Assembly (NCBI GenBank): GCA_026075535.2
Contig: AP026538.1
Location: 18,980,337-19,044,336 of the forward strand
Source: Tricholoma matsutake
Lineage: Eukaryota; Basidiomycota; Agaricomycetes; Agaricales; Tricholomataceae
Direction: 5' to 3'
DNA length: 64,000 nucleotides
The position numbers and the translations under genes are program-made. The notes beneath the pieces were generated by a model. That model was given only the letters and a program-made list of their open reading frames with translations. It made no database searches and had not been told where the DNA came from. Below are positions 23,292 to 33,109 of the stretch, in pieces (position 1 is the first letter of the stretch; the number at the start of each line of letters is the position of its first letter).

Positions 23292-25112
23292 TCAAGCGCC
23301 CACATTAACAGCCGAAGTGAAAAAGGAACGAGAGGGATCCAGACTCACCATATCCATATCCCCATTCAGAACCGTGCTCAGAGCAGCAGGGCCCAGCGGA
23401 TCAACAAAGGACAAAGGTGAGACCAAGCACAAGACGCAAGAAGATGACAGGCTACTTATCTTCCTCTTCTTAGCGGAATTGCCTGGTTCACTCGGAGGCA
23501 ACAGGGATGGAAGAGATGTCACAATCGAAGGAGAGGGGGAGGCCAGAGGGGAGCTGTGGGATTGGGATGGAGCAGGAAGCATAGGAGGAGAGGTGGCCAG
23601 GGGAGGGATAGACGAGGCAGAGGGGAGAGGAGGAGGTAGGGAGGAGACGGACACAGGTGGTGTGGGTGCGGGAAGCAGGGGGTGGCCAACGACCGCTGCG
23701 AGTTGATCAGAAAACTTTGAGAGAAGCTTCCTCTTGTCAGCCAGAGAGTCTCCAAACTCATGTATTGCCTTATTGAACTCTTCCTTCTCCTTGCCAGTCA
23801 AGAACATGGCAGCTACATGCAGGCTGTTGATCCTGGACTCATCGTCACCAATCTGAGAGCATAGGAAGCCTTCCTGGCCCTGAATGAGAAGGGCTTGTTG
23901 TGTCTGACCAATGCAAAGGTTGAGGTTGGTGATGGTTTCATGCATCCTGGCTTGGTTTAAGGACATGTCCTCCTGCTGGCACCTGACCATTGTGACTTTG
24001 CCACGTAGCTCCTGAATCTGACAAGAAAGCGATGCGACAGTCCCACTGATCTGGGAAGTGCCCTTCACCACTTGGTCACCCAAAGAGTTCTTGTTGAGCG
24101 GATTGTCGTTGTAGTCCCATAGTAGGCGAGGTGCGGAGAGATGGTCACAGAAACATTTGTGGAAGGATTCGACACTGCAAAGGATTTTAGCAGTGTCGGC
24201 CCATGTAGCCATTGAGAAAATGATGAGGTCCGAGTTCAGTGGTGTAGAGCAAGTCTCAATTAACAAGTGTGGAACCATCTTTCTAATCCACTTTTCAAGG
24301 ACTCCCTTGAGAAGGTCATAATCGCGAGCTCCCTTGACAACTAGCTCAAAAGGGTGAAGAATAGGACTTTCCTTGAGTGGCTCAATTCGAGCATGCTCCT
24401 TCGAGACCTTGGCTGGGACATTGATGAACTGCATGGCCATGAAACGATTGGCATCCAACGGCAGGAGGAACGTGATCTGTGGGCCTCTGAACGATGCAAA
24501 GATACTGGTGATCTTATAACCCTTCTTCTCAATGTGTGCTTTGATGAGAGGGAAGTGTTCAGGAGGGAAGGCTGATTGGTCAGTGACACCTGGATAAAGG
24601 TCAAGGAGATGACAGGATAGGCGCTTATCGCTCTTTCCCTTCTTGCTAGCACTCCACCTAACCTCTAAATCTGGCCTGGACTCCTTAATGGCATCCATCA
24701 CAATCTCTAGGAGATCCACACGAGGTACTGCCTCACCACAGGGTAAGATCTCAACATAGCATGCAGATGAGATGTTAGAGGCACAATCACTGAATGGTTG
24801 TACCTCTAGACCATACTGGGAGAATTCCTTGTAGCATGGGTCCACACTAAGATTGACAAGTAGGTCCTTCAAAGTGGTGGTTGGTGTCTTGTTTGAGGTG
24901 GGTACTACTCCATGCATGACAAGCTGGTGACCCTTCGGTAACATCGCTAGAGAGAAAGATGAATTGTCATTGTCCGAGCTGTGGTTGGAGTCTGGGGTGG
25001 TTGGTCTGGCAACACCTCTTTTCTTTGTGCATGGGGTGAATGGGGGTTTTAAGTTACTAGGAGTTGATGGAGGGGTTGTGGGACTAGGTGTGGCGAGATG
25101 AATATTCGCCAT
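23292..25112 (-). CDS. LINE ORF1 protein (intact, 606 aa)
   Basis: An uninterrupted 606-residue frame from ATG 25112. Residues 1-60 are Thr/Pro-rich; about 90-340 form a globular region (LKDLLVNLSVDPCYKEFSQY, PFELVVKGARDYDLLKGVLEKW); about 350-450 are helix-rich and could be a coiled coil for ORF1 multimerisation (QISGTVASLSCQIQELRGKV); the C-terminal 120 residues are Pro/Ser-rich with a basic KKRKI patch. No Cys-knuckle seen. LINE ORF1 proteins bind the element RNA. The role is assigned by position, 27 bp upstream of ORF2, and not by sequence. It is notable that it is open while ORF2 has several breaks. Confidence 0.75.
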   Translation of the reverse strand: MANIHLATPSPTTPPSTPSNLKPPFTPCTKKRGVARPTTPDSNHSSDNDNSSFSLAMLPKGHQLVMHGVVPTSNKTPTTTLKDLLVNLSVDPCYKEFSQYGLEVQPFSDCASNISSACYVEILPCGEAVPRVDLLEIVMDAIKESRPDLEVRWSASKKGKSDKRLSCHLLDLYPGVTDQSAFPPEHFPLIKAHIEKKGYKITSIFASFRGPQITFLLPLDANRFMAMQFINVPAKVSKEHARIEPLKESPILHPFELVVKGARDYDLLKGVLEKWIRKMVPHLLIETCSTPLNSDLIIFSMATWADTAKILCSVESFHKCFCDHLSAPRLLWDYNDNPLNKNSLGDQVVKGTSQISGTVASLSCQIQELRGKVTMVRCQQEDMSLNQARMHETITNLNLCIGQTQQALLIQGQEGFLCSQIGDDESRINSLHVAAMFLTGKEKEEFNKAIHEFGDSLADKRKLLSKFSDQLAAVVGHPLLPAPTPPVSVSSLPPPLPSASSIPPLATSPPMLPAPSQSHSSPLASPSPSIVTSLPSLLPPSEPGNSAKKRKISSLSSSCVLCLVSPLSFVDPLGPAALSTVLNGDMDMVSLDPSRSFFTSAVNVGA

Positions 25113-25250
25113 GTCTCACGGGATTGAGGGTCCTACCAAAAGGAGTTTTGCATGGGTAGGTTGGGTGATCGCATCAACAAGATGAGAAACAGATGGTTTG
25201 GGGAGTTGAAAAGCTGGCTATGGGGTTTAACAAGAGTTACAGGTGCAATT

Positions 25251-25640
25251 TAGAGTGTAGTTAGAGCTATGCAGTCGCACAGAGCAACTTTTTTTACGAG
25301 ATGGGGTGGGGTGGTGGTTGTTGTTGTTGTTGTTGTTGTTGTTGTTGAGTCACCCCAGATCAACAAACAACCATGTCACGACATCAAAAACAAACAAAGA
25401 TGTGCATCATCTTCCAAATGCGCTTCCCACTGAGAACTCACTTTCCAGTCATGCCTCCCCACTCTGATCCTGGCGCTTTCCTCGGTTCCATGATGGCCAG
25501 GGAACGCTTTGTTTGTTTTGTCCCTGGACCAAACAGCCATTAGTTTATTGCGCTGCTGTTCGCCATCTGCATTCCATGTTGGCTGGCGATGGCCCCCTCC
25601 TCTTTTTTTTTTCTTTCTTGTGGGCCATGATTCAGATTGA
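25251..25640. repeat. LINE upstream flank with (GTT)n microsatellite
   Basis: A (GTT)n tract of about ten units lies at 25317-25346. The rest of the interval shows no gene; the 5' end of the LINE probably falls within it. Confidence 0.5.
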
Positions 25641-27505
25641 TCGCCATTCCCAGGGATGGCCAGCGGCCACTCTCAGACCCAGCTTGCTCTCAAACCTTCA
25701 ACATCAGCCAGCACCTGCTCCTTCTCATTGTGCTCTGTGTCCTCTTCATTCTCTGGGTTGAGACTCATGCCATTTTTCAGTGCACTCTCGGTGTCATGTT
25801 TGGCTCCTGCTCCTCCAACATCGATCTGGGCTCCCCTGCCCCTGCTGCTGCCTGTCATCATGGTGCCGACACGTTGGATGTTGACCTCGAGGCTGGCATT
25901 ATGCTGTTTCTGGGTGAGGTTGTGGATGGAAAGCAGCATGTCATCCCCCACAAGATGTGAGTGGACTTTGTGTGGTGGTCTCTCCCTATGGCTGGTGTTC
26001 ATGCTTGTTCATCCCTGTGCAGTGCCAGCCTGACCAACTCCCAGCTTGGGGACCTCTGCAAGCCGTTTTGCCTGCCGCACAGTGGGAACAAGATGGCCCT
26101 CATCGACTGCCTCCATGGATTTAGTGCTGACAGGGCAAAATAGGAAAGGTGCATGCCATCTCGCCATGGGTTTCGCACCAACTCTTGCTCATCCTCTAGC
26201 TGCCTGGTCTAGCCTTCTCCCTGGAGCACGCAAAGAACACAAAGGGCCACATTTGGGTGGCATTGCGAAGAAGAAGATGGTGCCAAAGCAGTCGATGCAA
26301 CAGCGCGAGCTGCTGTTCACAACATTTGCAGCAGATGGCACCAAAGTTACCCACTGCCTGCCAACAGAGCATTCAAAGGACAACAGGATGGCGGAAGAGA
26401 AGGAGCAGGTGCTGGAATGGGCGAGTGCTCTTCCTTGCTGCCGCTGCATCCTTGCTTACCAATGTCCTCAGGCCCATCAATTCGCTGCACAGCACTGCTA
26501 CCGCCCCGATCGACCCCTTGGACACACCCCATTCAAAGATGTCTCGCTCGCATCAGAACAGGCTGGCAATGCGACTGCTGGCACTACAGTACATGCTTCT
26601 TTTCTCTATCTCCTCCTTTCCTGTCTTTGCCACCATTCAACACCCTTGATGACAGCTGCAGTCTCAGCCCTTGACAACAGCAAGGCCCTCAAAGTCTGCA
26701 TCCATAGGACCAAGGCCTACCTGGCTGCCATCGCCCACGCCCTTGGGTGTGAGGGTGGTGGGTCCCTGCCTGCTGCCAGTGTCTTGTCTCCTGGCCCTGG
26801 TCTTGCAGCATTGTCTGCAGCCCCTCCTGTGGCAGTCATCACTGAGTCCCCCATGGCCCTGGCCTCACATGTTGTCCTGACAGTTGCAGGTGGTGAAAGC
26901 AACTTGGCCAACGATGCCCCCACAGCCCAGCCTCACATGCTGCACCTTGGTGATGGGACCATCGACAGATGCAGATGTGCCCAACCCCCCTGTCATCTCT
27001 TTTGTTGATGACATCGCCCATCTCAACTGCATATGGGATGACACCTCAATGGCCTGGAATCCAGTGGACTGTGTGCTTCACATCCATGATTGTCCGATCA
27101 CACTTGTTTACTGGAAGGCCATCTATAGCTATGGGAAGAAAGGGCAGTGGAGGGGCACACGGAATAAATAGGCAGACTGGCAGGTATGTGGATGGCACCG
27201 AACTGCAGCACTCTGCTTACTGATCCACCCCCATGCAGCATGTCGTTGAGCACTATTGTGCATTGTTGCCTGATGACTTCTGGGCCAAGTTCTCAACAGA
27301 TGGCAAGCACCTGAGCTACACAACAATCACCAACTGTTTGCGTGCACAGCGGGCCTTGGCTGACAAGAGTACAGCTGAGCAGCTGAGGCAGGAGTATGGT
27401 GCCTCCTTTGAGAGCATCTTCAGCTATCGCCATGGATGCAGGCAGTGTGTGATGACCACCAATCAGAAGATAGCAGCAAATTACCGTGAGTTGCATCCTG
27501 AGTGA
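25637..27505 (+). pseudogene. SAP-domain protein of a fungal accessory family
   Basis: A SAP-like DNA-binding motif is visible at about 26040-26140: QLGDLCKPFCLPHSGNKMALIDCL, following a CTGTGCAG acceptor near 26022. SAP motifs bind AT-rich DNA. The frame then moves. LLPGARKEHKGPHLGG and the stretch to LPTEHSKDNRMAEEKEQVLEW (26215-26420) are coding-like, then low-complexity Ala/Pro segments. The C-terminal part reads VISFVDDIAHLNCIWDDTS (about 26990-27045), VYWKAIYSYGKKGQWRG (about 27110-27160), then LLPDDFWAKFSTDGKHLSYT (about 27265-27325) to YRELHPE and stop 27503-27505. I recall this layout as an agaricomycete family without a known function. Intron boundaries are uncertain and it may be decayed. 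It converges on the tyrosine recombinase, 163 bp away. Confidence 0.6.
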
Positions 27506-27668
27506 GCAGGCTGCATCCCCCGAGATCTCCTTGTTTTGATTTCATCCAGTACATACTTTCCTTGACTGTCTTTTGCTTGCTTCATCTATCTCTTACAATT
27601 TCTTACATTTGTTTAATGTTTGTGAATACAATAGCATTTGGCAGCTAGACAGTGTTACAACATGGTTT

Positions 27669-29180
27669 TCAGGAGCAGTGGCATGTTCTTCCACAAGCAA
27701 AGCATCTTTTCACTGGGGCACGTTGGAAGTTGAAGAAGCTCTCTCGAGTGTCTGTGGGATCATCATTCCATGAGATCAAGTACTTGACAATTGTCATGTG
27801 CAAGAACTCGGGGCTCCAGCTGCCCCACTCACAGATGCGACGGAGAGGCCGCCTGAGCTGCACTGACATCCACTGCACTCCACCGCGCTGAAAAGAGTGG
27901 GTTCCATAAGGTACAGGATCCACACCAATGTCAAGCAGATTGTTTTGGAACATCTCCAAGAAGTATTCTGAGGTCTTTTTTGAAAGGGCTCAGCCAGCAC
28001 TGACACAGAAGATGACAAGATGGAACTATACCATTGGCTTATTGGCTTCAGCAACCCAGTCTCCAGAAGCCAGCTTGCAGAATATGTAGCCTTCTTTAAT
28101 TCCAGTAACAACCAACCAGTCTGCATAGGCACAGACTGGGCAAAGGTGAGCAAGCTCCTCTGGCATGGGGTGAAGTACAAAGGGTGGGATCTCTAGAAGT
28201 GAAGGAGAGCCCATGGTTGGCAGCCTGTTGTCTATGCATGCACCAAATTCTCACCTCCGAACTGGTTCGTCTTCCTAAATGGTAGGGACACCTTGAGCGT
28301 GTTACCCTCTTGGTTGATGCGGATGTCATGGCTCTGAATCTTGAGCACCTCATCGAAATGCAAGAGGCAGGTGAATGCAAGCATATAGGCCAGTGAGAGC
28401 AGCCGACATGCTCGGCCACCTCCCCACTGCTTATTGGCAGCCACCGTACCCTTTGTGCGCCTGCCTGGAGCATAGGGCTTGATCTCCCAGTTCTCAGGTT
28501 GCCAGTTTAGATTGTAAAGAGACTTGAGTATTTCCTAGTATGGTTTTGTCAATGCATGTGAGATCATCCATGTGAGATCATCCAACAGAAATATGGCCTT
28601 ACAGGTGTGATAGCGCATGAGCTGGTTGGCATCTCACCTGCCTGAACCTGCATAATTGAAAAGGATCAGCACTGGATGGAGTGCAGACCACAACTCACTT
28701 TTTGGCGTCGCAAGCTCAACATGTACATCGACACCATCTCAGAGATGGAGGGGTTCCCAATCATTTTCTTGGATGACTCGCTCCATTGCCACGGCATGGA
28801 CCCAAGCCCAAGAACATGTCCAAAGGCATATGTCATTGATGCCCTCATTTCCTGTGCATGGCTGTAGCTTGCACGCTCCTCGGTGCGAGGCTTTCTTTCA
28901 CCATTGAAGCTGAGCTCATCACACCTAGGGACAATTGGTGAGCATTTTAATGTGACAGAGTTGGAACCAGCCCTACGTATGCATGCATGATCCATGCAGC
29001 AATGAAGTGGGCTGCGTTGTCTCCAGGACTGAGTGAAAAGAATTCACCCTTCTGGACCAGCTTCTGTTTGATGAGGAACTCTTCACAGTTGGCCATCAAG
29101 CTAGAGAACACAATGAGCAGAGAGCCAATCCCATCAGGAGCTCTGAATATTTTACTGCCTGTAATCAGCATCCGTGGCAT
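27669..29180 (-). pseudogene. Tyrosine recombinase (phage-integrase fold), catalytically dead
   Basis: Tyrosine recombinases cut and rejoin DNA through R..HxxR..H/W..Y residues. The N-terminal SAM-like part is at about 28900-28680 (SHAQEMRASMTYAFGHVLGL). The catalytic part shows CLLHFDEVLKIQ (about 28370-28335), PFRKTNQFGG (about 28275), SLLEIPPFVLHPMPEELAHL (about 28205-28146), VPYGTHSFQRGG (about 27918-27883), RRICEWGSWS (about 27850-27820) and IVKYLISWNDDP (about 27790-27755). The family normally has CLLRFDEVL and HSFRRGG, so both catalytic Arg are lost (CGT to CAT; CGG to CAG), while the Tyr remains. The frame also breaks several times. It may be the recombinase of a Crypton-like element with the convergent SAP gene as partner; that pairing is inference. 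Confidence 0.82.
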
Positions 29181-29419
29181 CAGAGACCCCCTTGGAAGCC
29201 TCTCCGATGGTGTTCAGCAGCTCATCAAGCTGCATTGCATCTTCAGCAACCCCAGAACCAGGCCCAGGAAGTGTCTCTTGCTCTCCCTCAAGGTCATCTT
29301 GCACATCAAATGTGCCCAGCTTCTCATTGCAGTTGGTGGGGTTGATACTCTCAAAGATGCCAGTGAGGTCAGGCCGTTGCTCTTTGTCAAGTTAGGGGTC
29401 TACAGACAACAGTGAAGAG

Positions 29420-30020
29420 GGGACAAAGGATCTATTTATACATACCAATGTGAAACCAGCTACATGATGTGCAGAACACAAGGGGGGAGGGAGGGGGATT
29501 GAGTGAGCATGTTGCAGATCAAACAACAAGCGTGAAGATCAGTTTCAGGATTGAAATGAGAATAGCGTGCAACACTCACCAAAACATTCTCTTTGCTCAA
29601 TTGAAGGGAGAGAAATACCTGTGATCAAAGGAAATGATCTCTTTGATCGCAACATGCAGTCAAGGAATGCCATATTTCACATAGAGATTTGACAGCTTGT
29701 CAGGAGACCTTGGAACACAACTCATCACCAGGGTGAGTCGTTGAGCATCAAGGGAGATGTATACAATGATGCCATATTTCACATAGAGATTTGACAGCTT
29801 ATTGGGAGGCCTTGGAACACAACTTGTCACCAGGGCAAGTTGTCGAGGGAGACGTACAATGTCACACCCCAAAACCAAGAGAGAAAAACCCATGAAAACA
29901 TGAAAACATGGCCTTGGATCTTGCAAGGGCTTGCAGGAGTAACAACTCATCTCGCCGAGGACAAATTGTTAGGGCGACATGCAACATCACGCCCCCAGAT
30001 AGTGAAGGAGAGAGCTTGAC
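29420..30020. repeat. ~102-bp tandem duplication and related sequence
   Basis: Two head-to-tail copies start with CCATATTTCACATAGAGATTTGACAGCTT at about 29670 and 29772. Each continues with CCTTGGAACACAACT, TCACCAGGG and GGGAGA. A looser third copy with CTCATCTCGCCGAGGACAAATTG follows at about 29945. No gene is supported. Confidence 0.75.
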
Positions 30021-30420
30021 AGGGAAGATGTTAGGAAACCACCCCATTACCTAATAAAATTTCATTTTTATTTTATTATGTTGAATTACGCTACATGATG
30101 CCAAATGATGCTACACTTTGATAGTGTGAGAATTTTATTTTGCACACATCAAAATGTACGTGCATGTACGAGTGCATCGGTAACAACAATGTACAATATA
30201 TGTAACATAGTATATAAACCCTAAATATATGCCTAGGGGACCCCAGTTGTGTTCTCTTAGGTATTCCACCTACGTTTTCAGTGTGAAAGGCCTATCTCAA
30301 CAAACTCACCTATTAATAACCCCTCACATCAAAACCATCAATTCCCCAATCACGAGTGCAGATCCCACCCCCTTCTTGTAGAGAGAACCCGCATGGTCTT
30401 AGCTAGCAGATAGTGGGTGT
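30021..30420. other. AT-rich interval with TATA-like and LTR-like features
   Basis: It begins TGTTAGGAAACC and contains TATATAAACCC near 30212 and a GTTGTGTTCTCTTAGG segment. This resembles a solo LTR with a promoter, but no matching target duplication or clear TG...CA end is visible. Confidence 0.25.
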
Positions 30421-30477
30421 CACCTTAACAGAAGAGGCCTTGAAGTCAACAAGAGTAAGGAGAAGCACAGGCGGCAA

Positions 30478-30834
30478 GTGCAGGAAGAGGGGAGTGGACA
30501 AGAAGGGGGAGCAAACAACAATGTCATGCCAGTGGTGGGAGAATGGACAGATGACGTGGGAGGATCCAGACAGTGGGCACCTGACCAGGACTCGGGGGAA
30601 GTGGCTGAGGAAATGCCTGCCAGGGACTGGAAAGTGAATTTTCTGGCCCACAATTGCTTTGTAGATTGTTTGGCGGGGGAAATGATGGGTTTGGTCACCA
30701 TTGAAGCATTCAGAAATGCTTTCCACTGGCAGGGAAAGCTCTGGGGTCGCATTGAACCATCACAGATCAGAGAACCATTGCATGATGGCATCAGCATGTT
30801 TGGCTGCCACAGTGATCCTGTCAAACATAAATAA
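30478..30834 (+). CDS. Hypothetical short ORF, weak
   Basis: A 118-residue frame, acidic and Gly-rich at first, then HNCFVDCLAGEMMGLVTIEAF. A 168-residue frame on the other strand overlaps it. I cannot tell which, if either, is real, and no family is recognised. Confidence 0.2.
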   Translation: MQEEGSGQEGGANNNVMPVVGEWTDDVGGSRQWAPDQDSGEVAEEMPARDWKVNFLAHNCFVDCLAGEMMGLVTIEAFRNAFHWQGKLWGRIEPSQIREPLHDGISMFGCHSDPVKHK

Positions 30835-31325
30835 AATGGCGAGTGCATACCTCGAGTGTAGCCTCGAGCCCATTCTCTACCAGCTCTCCATCCTACTGCC
30901 ATGATCCAGCCCAAGCCCCCATTCATGTGAGTTCCCCCCTCCTTTCTCTCCCTTGGCAGTGCAGATCTATTTCACTTATCTGGTTGATGGCTGGCACTGC
31001 ACATTGAACCTGTCAGGTGTGGTTAATTTGGGCTTGCATGCCTGCGGCGCAATGCAGAGAAGCGCACTATGCGCAGTTTCTTTCCTTCTTGTGTGTTCTT
31101 GTCTCTGCTGTGTCTCTCATGGCCATTGTCAACACTTGGGTCCTGTGTGGGGTCTCCCAGGGAAGCCAGGGAATGTTGTGCGAGGCATCATGGGCGCCGG
31201 TTGCTGTGCCCTTGTTTGGCACCTTGTCATGATTATGTAATGGTGACCGGAAAGCATGTTCGTGTTGTTGAAGGTTCACTTCCGTTGCTAAAAGTCAATC
31301 TGACTCAAAGCATCCAGATGATGCT

Positions 31326-32787
31326 ATGGATCTTGACGACCAAGATCAGCTTCTCTCGGAGCCAGAATCTCCCATAGACCGAGTTACTGGAGAGTTCAAA
31401 GCTTCAGCAGGGGAAGACTGCGAGAACCAAACCCAAGGGGGTGTTGGGATGGGAATCCCGAACCAGATGTAGGGGGGGGGGGGTCCTGCCAGAGGCTGAA
31501 ATTTTTTTTTTGACCATAGTGAAAATGACGCCGATAGGCATCGTTGAGTGCTATTTTGGTGTGGTTAGGGTCCTGGAACAACCAAATAGCATATATCACA
31601 CATATTATCTATTACTACAAGTAGTATTCCACCAGAAGTTCGAACCAAGTATATATAAATTCAAAGTTAAAATGACTCTCGTAAGTAAGCTAGAACTTAT
31701 ACCACCCAGTGAGGATGCTGCCCATGAATACTGAGCACTGGTGGAAATTTAAACGGACCTCCTTGGCAACCTGGTCACTGACATCAGTCATCACCGTTCT
31801 CGACAGGCCAGAGATCTTATCGCCATTATCGGGTTTGGTTCCTGCACCATCCAACTCGGAGTTGATACAAACATACTCGCGCTTCGAGATGTTGTCATCC
31901 CAGTGTTAGCTGCTGCAGGCTCACCGTCCTGGCTAGTTGGATTGTCGTGGATGATTGTGGTACCTGTCTCACGGCCCCGGCATTGTCATTGTCATTGTGT
32001 GATGCGGGGTATGAGCACCCCAGTTGCCTGCCTGTTCTGAGATGCAGGGCAGTAAAAGGTGGTTGCATGGGTGTAATGTGTACCTCACTCATAGTATCCC
32101 ACTCCACAAGGGTCCGAGAAGCCTCCCATCTTATTTCCTGTTTAGACAGGGAGAAAGTGTGGCCGCATGGGCATTAATCGTCATAGGTAACAGCAGCTTG
32201 TAACCTACAGAAAAAACATTGTGATTAGTTAAAAGAGTCAGTGAATGAAAAAAACTTATTTTGTTTTGGACCTTGGGTGATGCAGGCTATGGTCTCGAAT
32301 TTGCAAACCACATTTGAAGTGGCACATTTGTAGCCACGGGATTTGCTATTTAGCCAGGCCAAAGGGTGCGGCAGTGGTTGAAATGGCCAGTTACGAAGAA
32401 GATGGGATGGTGGGCATGATGGGGAGAGTGGGGAAGGATGCGACCACATCGTCGTTGGAAGGATCATGGGATTGTTTTCAAACAGCACGTGATCGAAACA
32501 TACCATATATGTCAGGAGGGGGAGGTCTGGCGAGCTGTGAAAAAAAAAAACCGACGTCATATGAAAAATTCCCGTCCCGCCACCCCCTTGACCAAACCGT
32601 CATCCTCGACCGCCGTCGTTCCTGTCGACAAAGCTGGAGGAAACTAAGCGGTTATCTACGCCAACCGCTGGAGGGCGTATGTAACGATCGTGACATAGCG
32701 GATATCCGGATCGATACCCGCCGGTCTCTCATCATCGTACTACACAGGATTTGCACAGGACTCTTTTCTTACTTACCTCCCATCTGA
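31326..32787 (+). pseudogene. Possible host exon split by the hAT-like element
   Basis: From ATG 31326 a 36-codon frame (MDLDDQDQLLSEPESPIDRV...) stays open to the 8-bp target site at 31426-31433. If the inserted element and one target copy are removed, the frame continues at 32599 and stops at 32785-32787. A second joined frame also stays open for a while, so this is suggestive only. No family is recognised; the acidic composition is typical of a linker exon. Confidence 0.3.
31434..32590. mobile_element. hAT-like non-autonomous element, copy 1 (1157 bp)
   Basis: The ends are CAAGGGGGTGTTGGGATGGG on the left and, reverse-complemented, CAAGGGGGTGGCGGGACGGG on the right. A perfect 8-bp target duplication ACCAAACC lies at 31426-31433 and 32591-32598. 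An 8-bp duplication plus a CA-starting terminal repeat is the hAT signature. No transposase frame is present inside. Mismatches between the termini are C/T changes consistent with CpG decay. Confidence 0.88.
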
Positions 32788-32790
32788 TTA

Positions 32791-33109
32791 TAACCCCTTC
32801 TTACCACCATTCCTTTGGCTACGATACAGCCTTTATCTTCTCCATAACTACCTTAGGCACTGCCTAATAGTACCCGACAGAACCTTCCTTTTATATCCTA
32901 CTTTCTACAGGTATTTAAACTACGTTGTTTTGATACTCGTACTTCAGAATCCAGTTTCATTACCCACCTCTTAACCATCTCACTAAGCCACGACCAGAAC
33001 GTGTGTCGAAACCGTAGCATTTGTCACCCTTTCGCCACAGCAAGTGACTTTGCCCAATTTGGAACTTGTGGAAAAAACGCTCAACGAGAGCTGGAGGCTG
33101 GTCTACCGT
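32791..33109. other. Spacer, no gene seen
   Basis: Pyrimidine-rich sequence between the split exon remnant and the 3' end of the neprosin-like gene. It should include that gene's 3' UTR. No repeat or RNA gene was recognised. Confidence 0.35.

Larger units (their letters stand above)
18736..25250 (-). mobile_element. LINE (non-LTR retrotransposon), EN-RT-RNase H type
   Basis: A complete-looking but mutated LINE on the minus strand: ORF1 (25112-23292) then ORF2 (23264 to about 18946). The domain order AP-endonuclease, reverse transcriptase, RNase H, C-terminal CCHC-like motif fits the I/Tad1 side of the LINE tree, as expected in fungi. Ends are approximate: I saw no poly(A) or clear target duplication. 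The 3' end abuts an interrupted coding fragment near 18731. The ORF1-ORF2 gap is 27 bp. Confidence 0.85.

Noticed and set aside
30028..30310. Solo LTR starting TGTTAGG
   Set aside because: A TATA-like box is present, but I could not find matching target duplications or an end complementary to the start.
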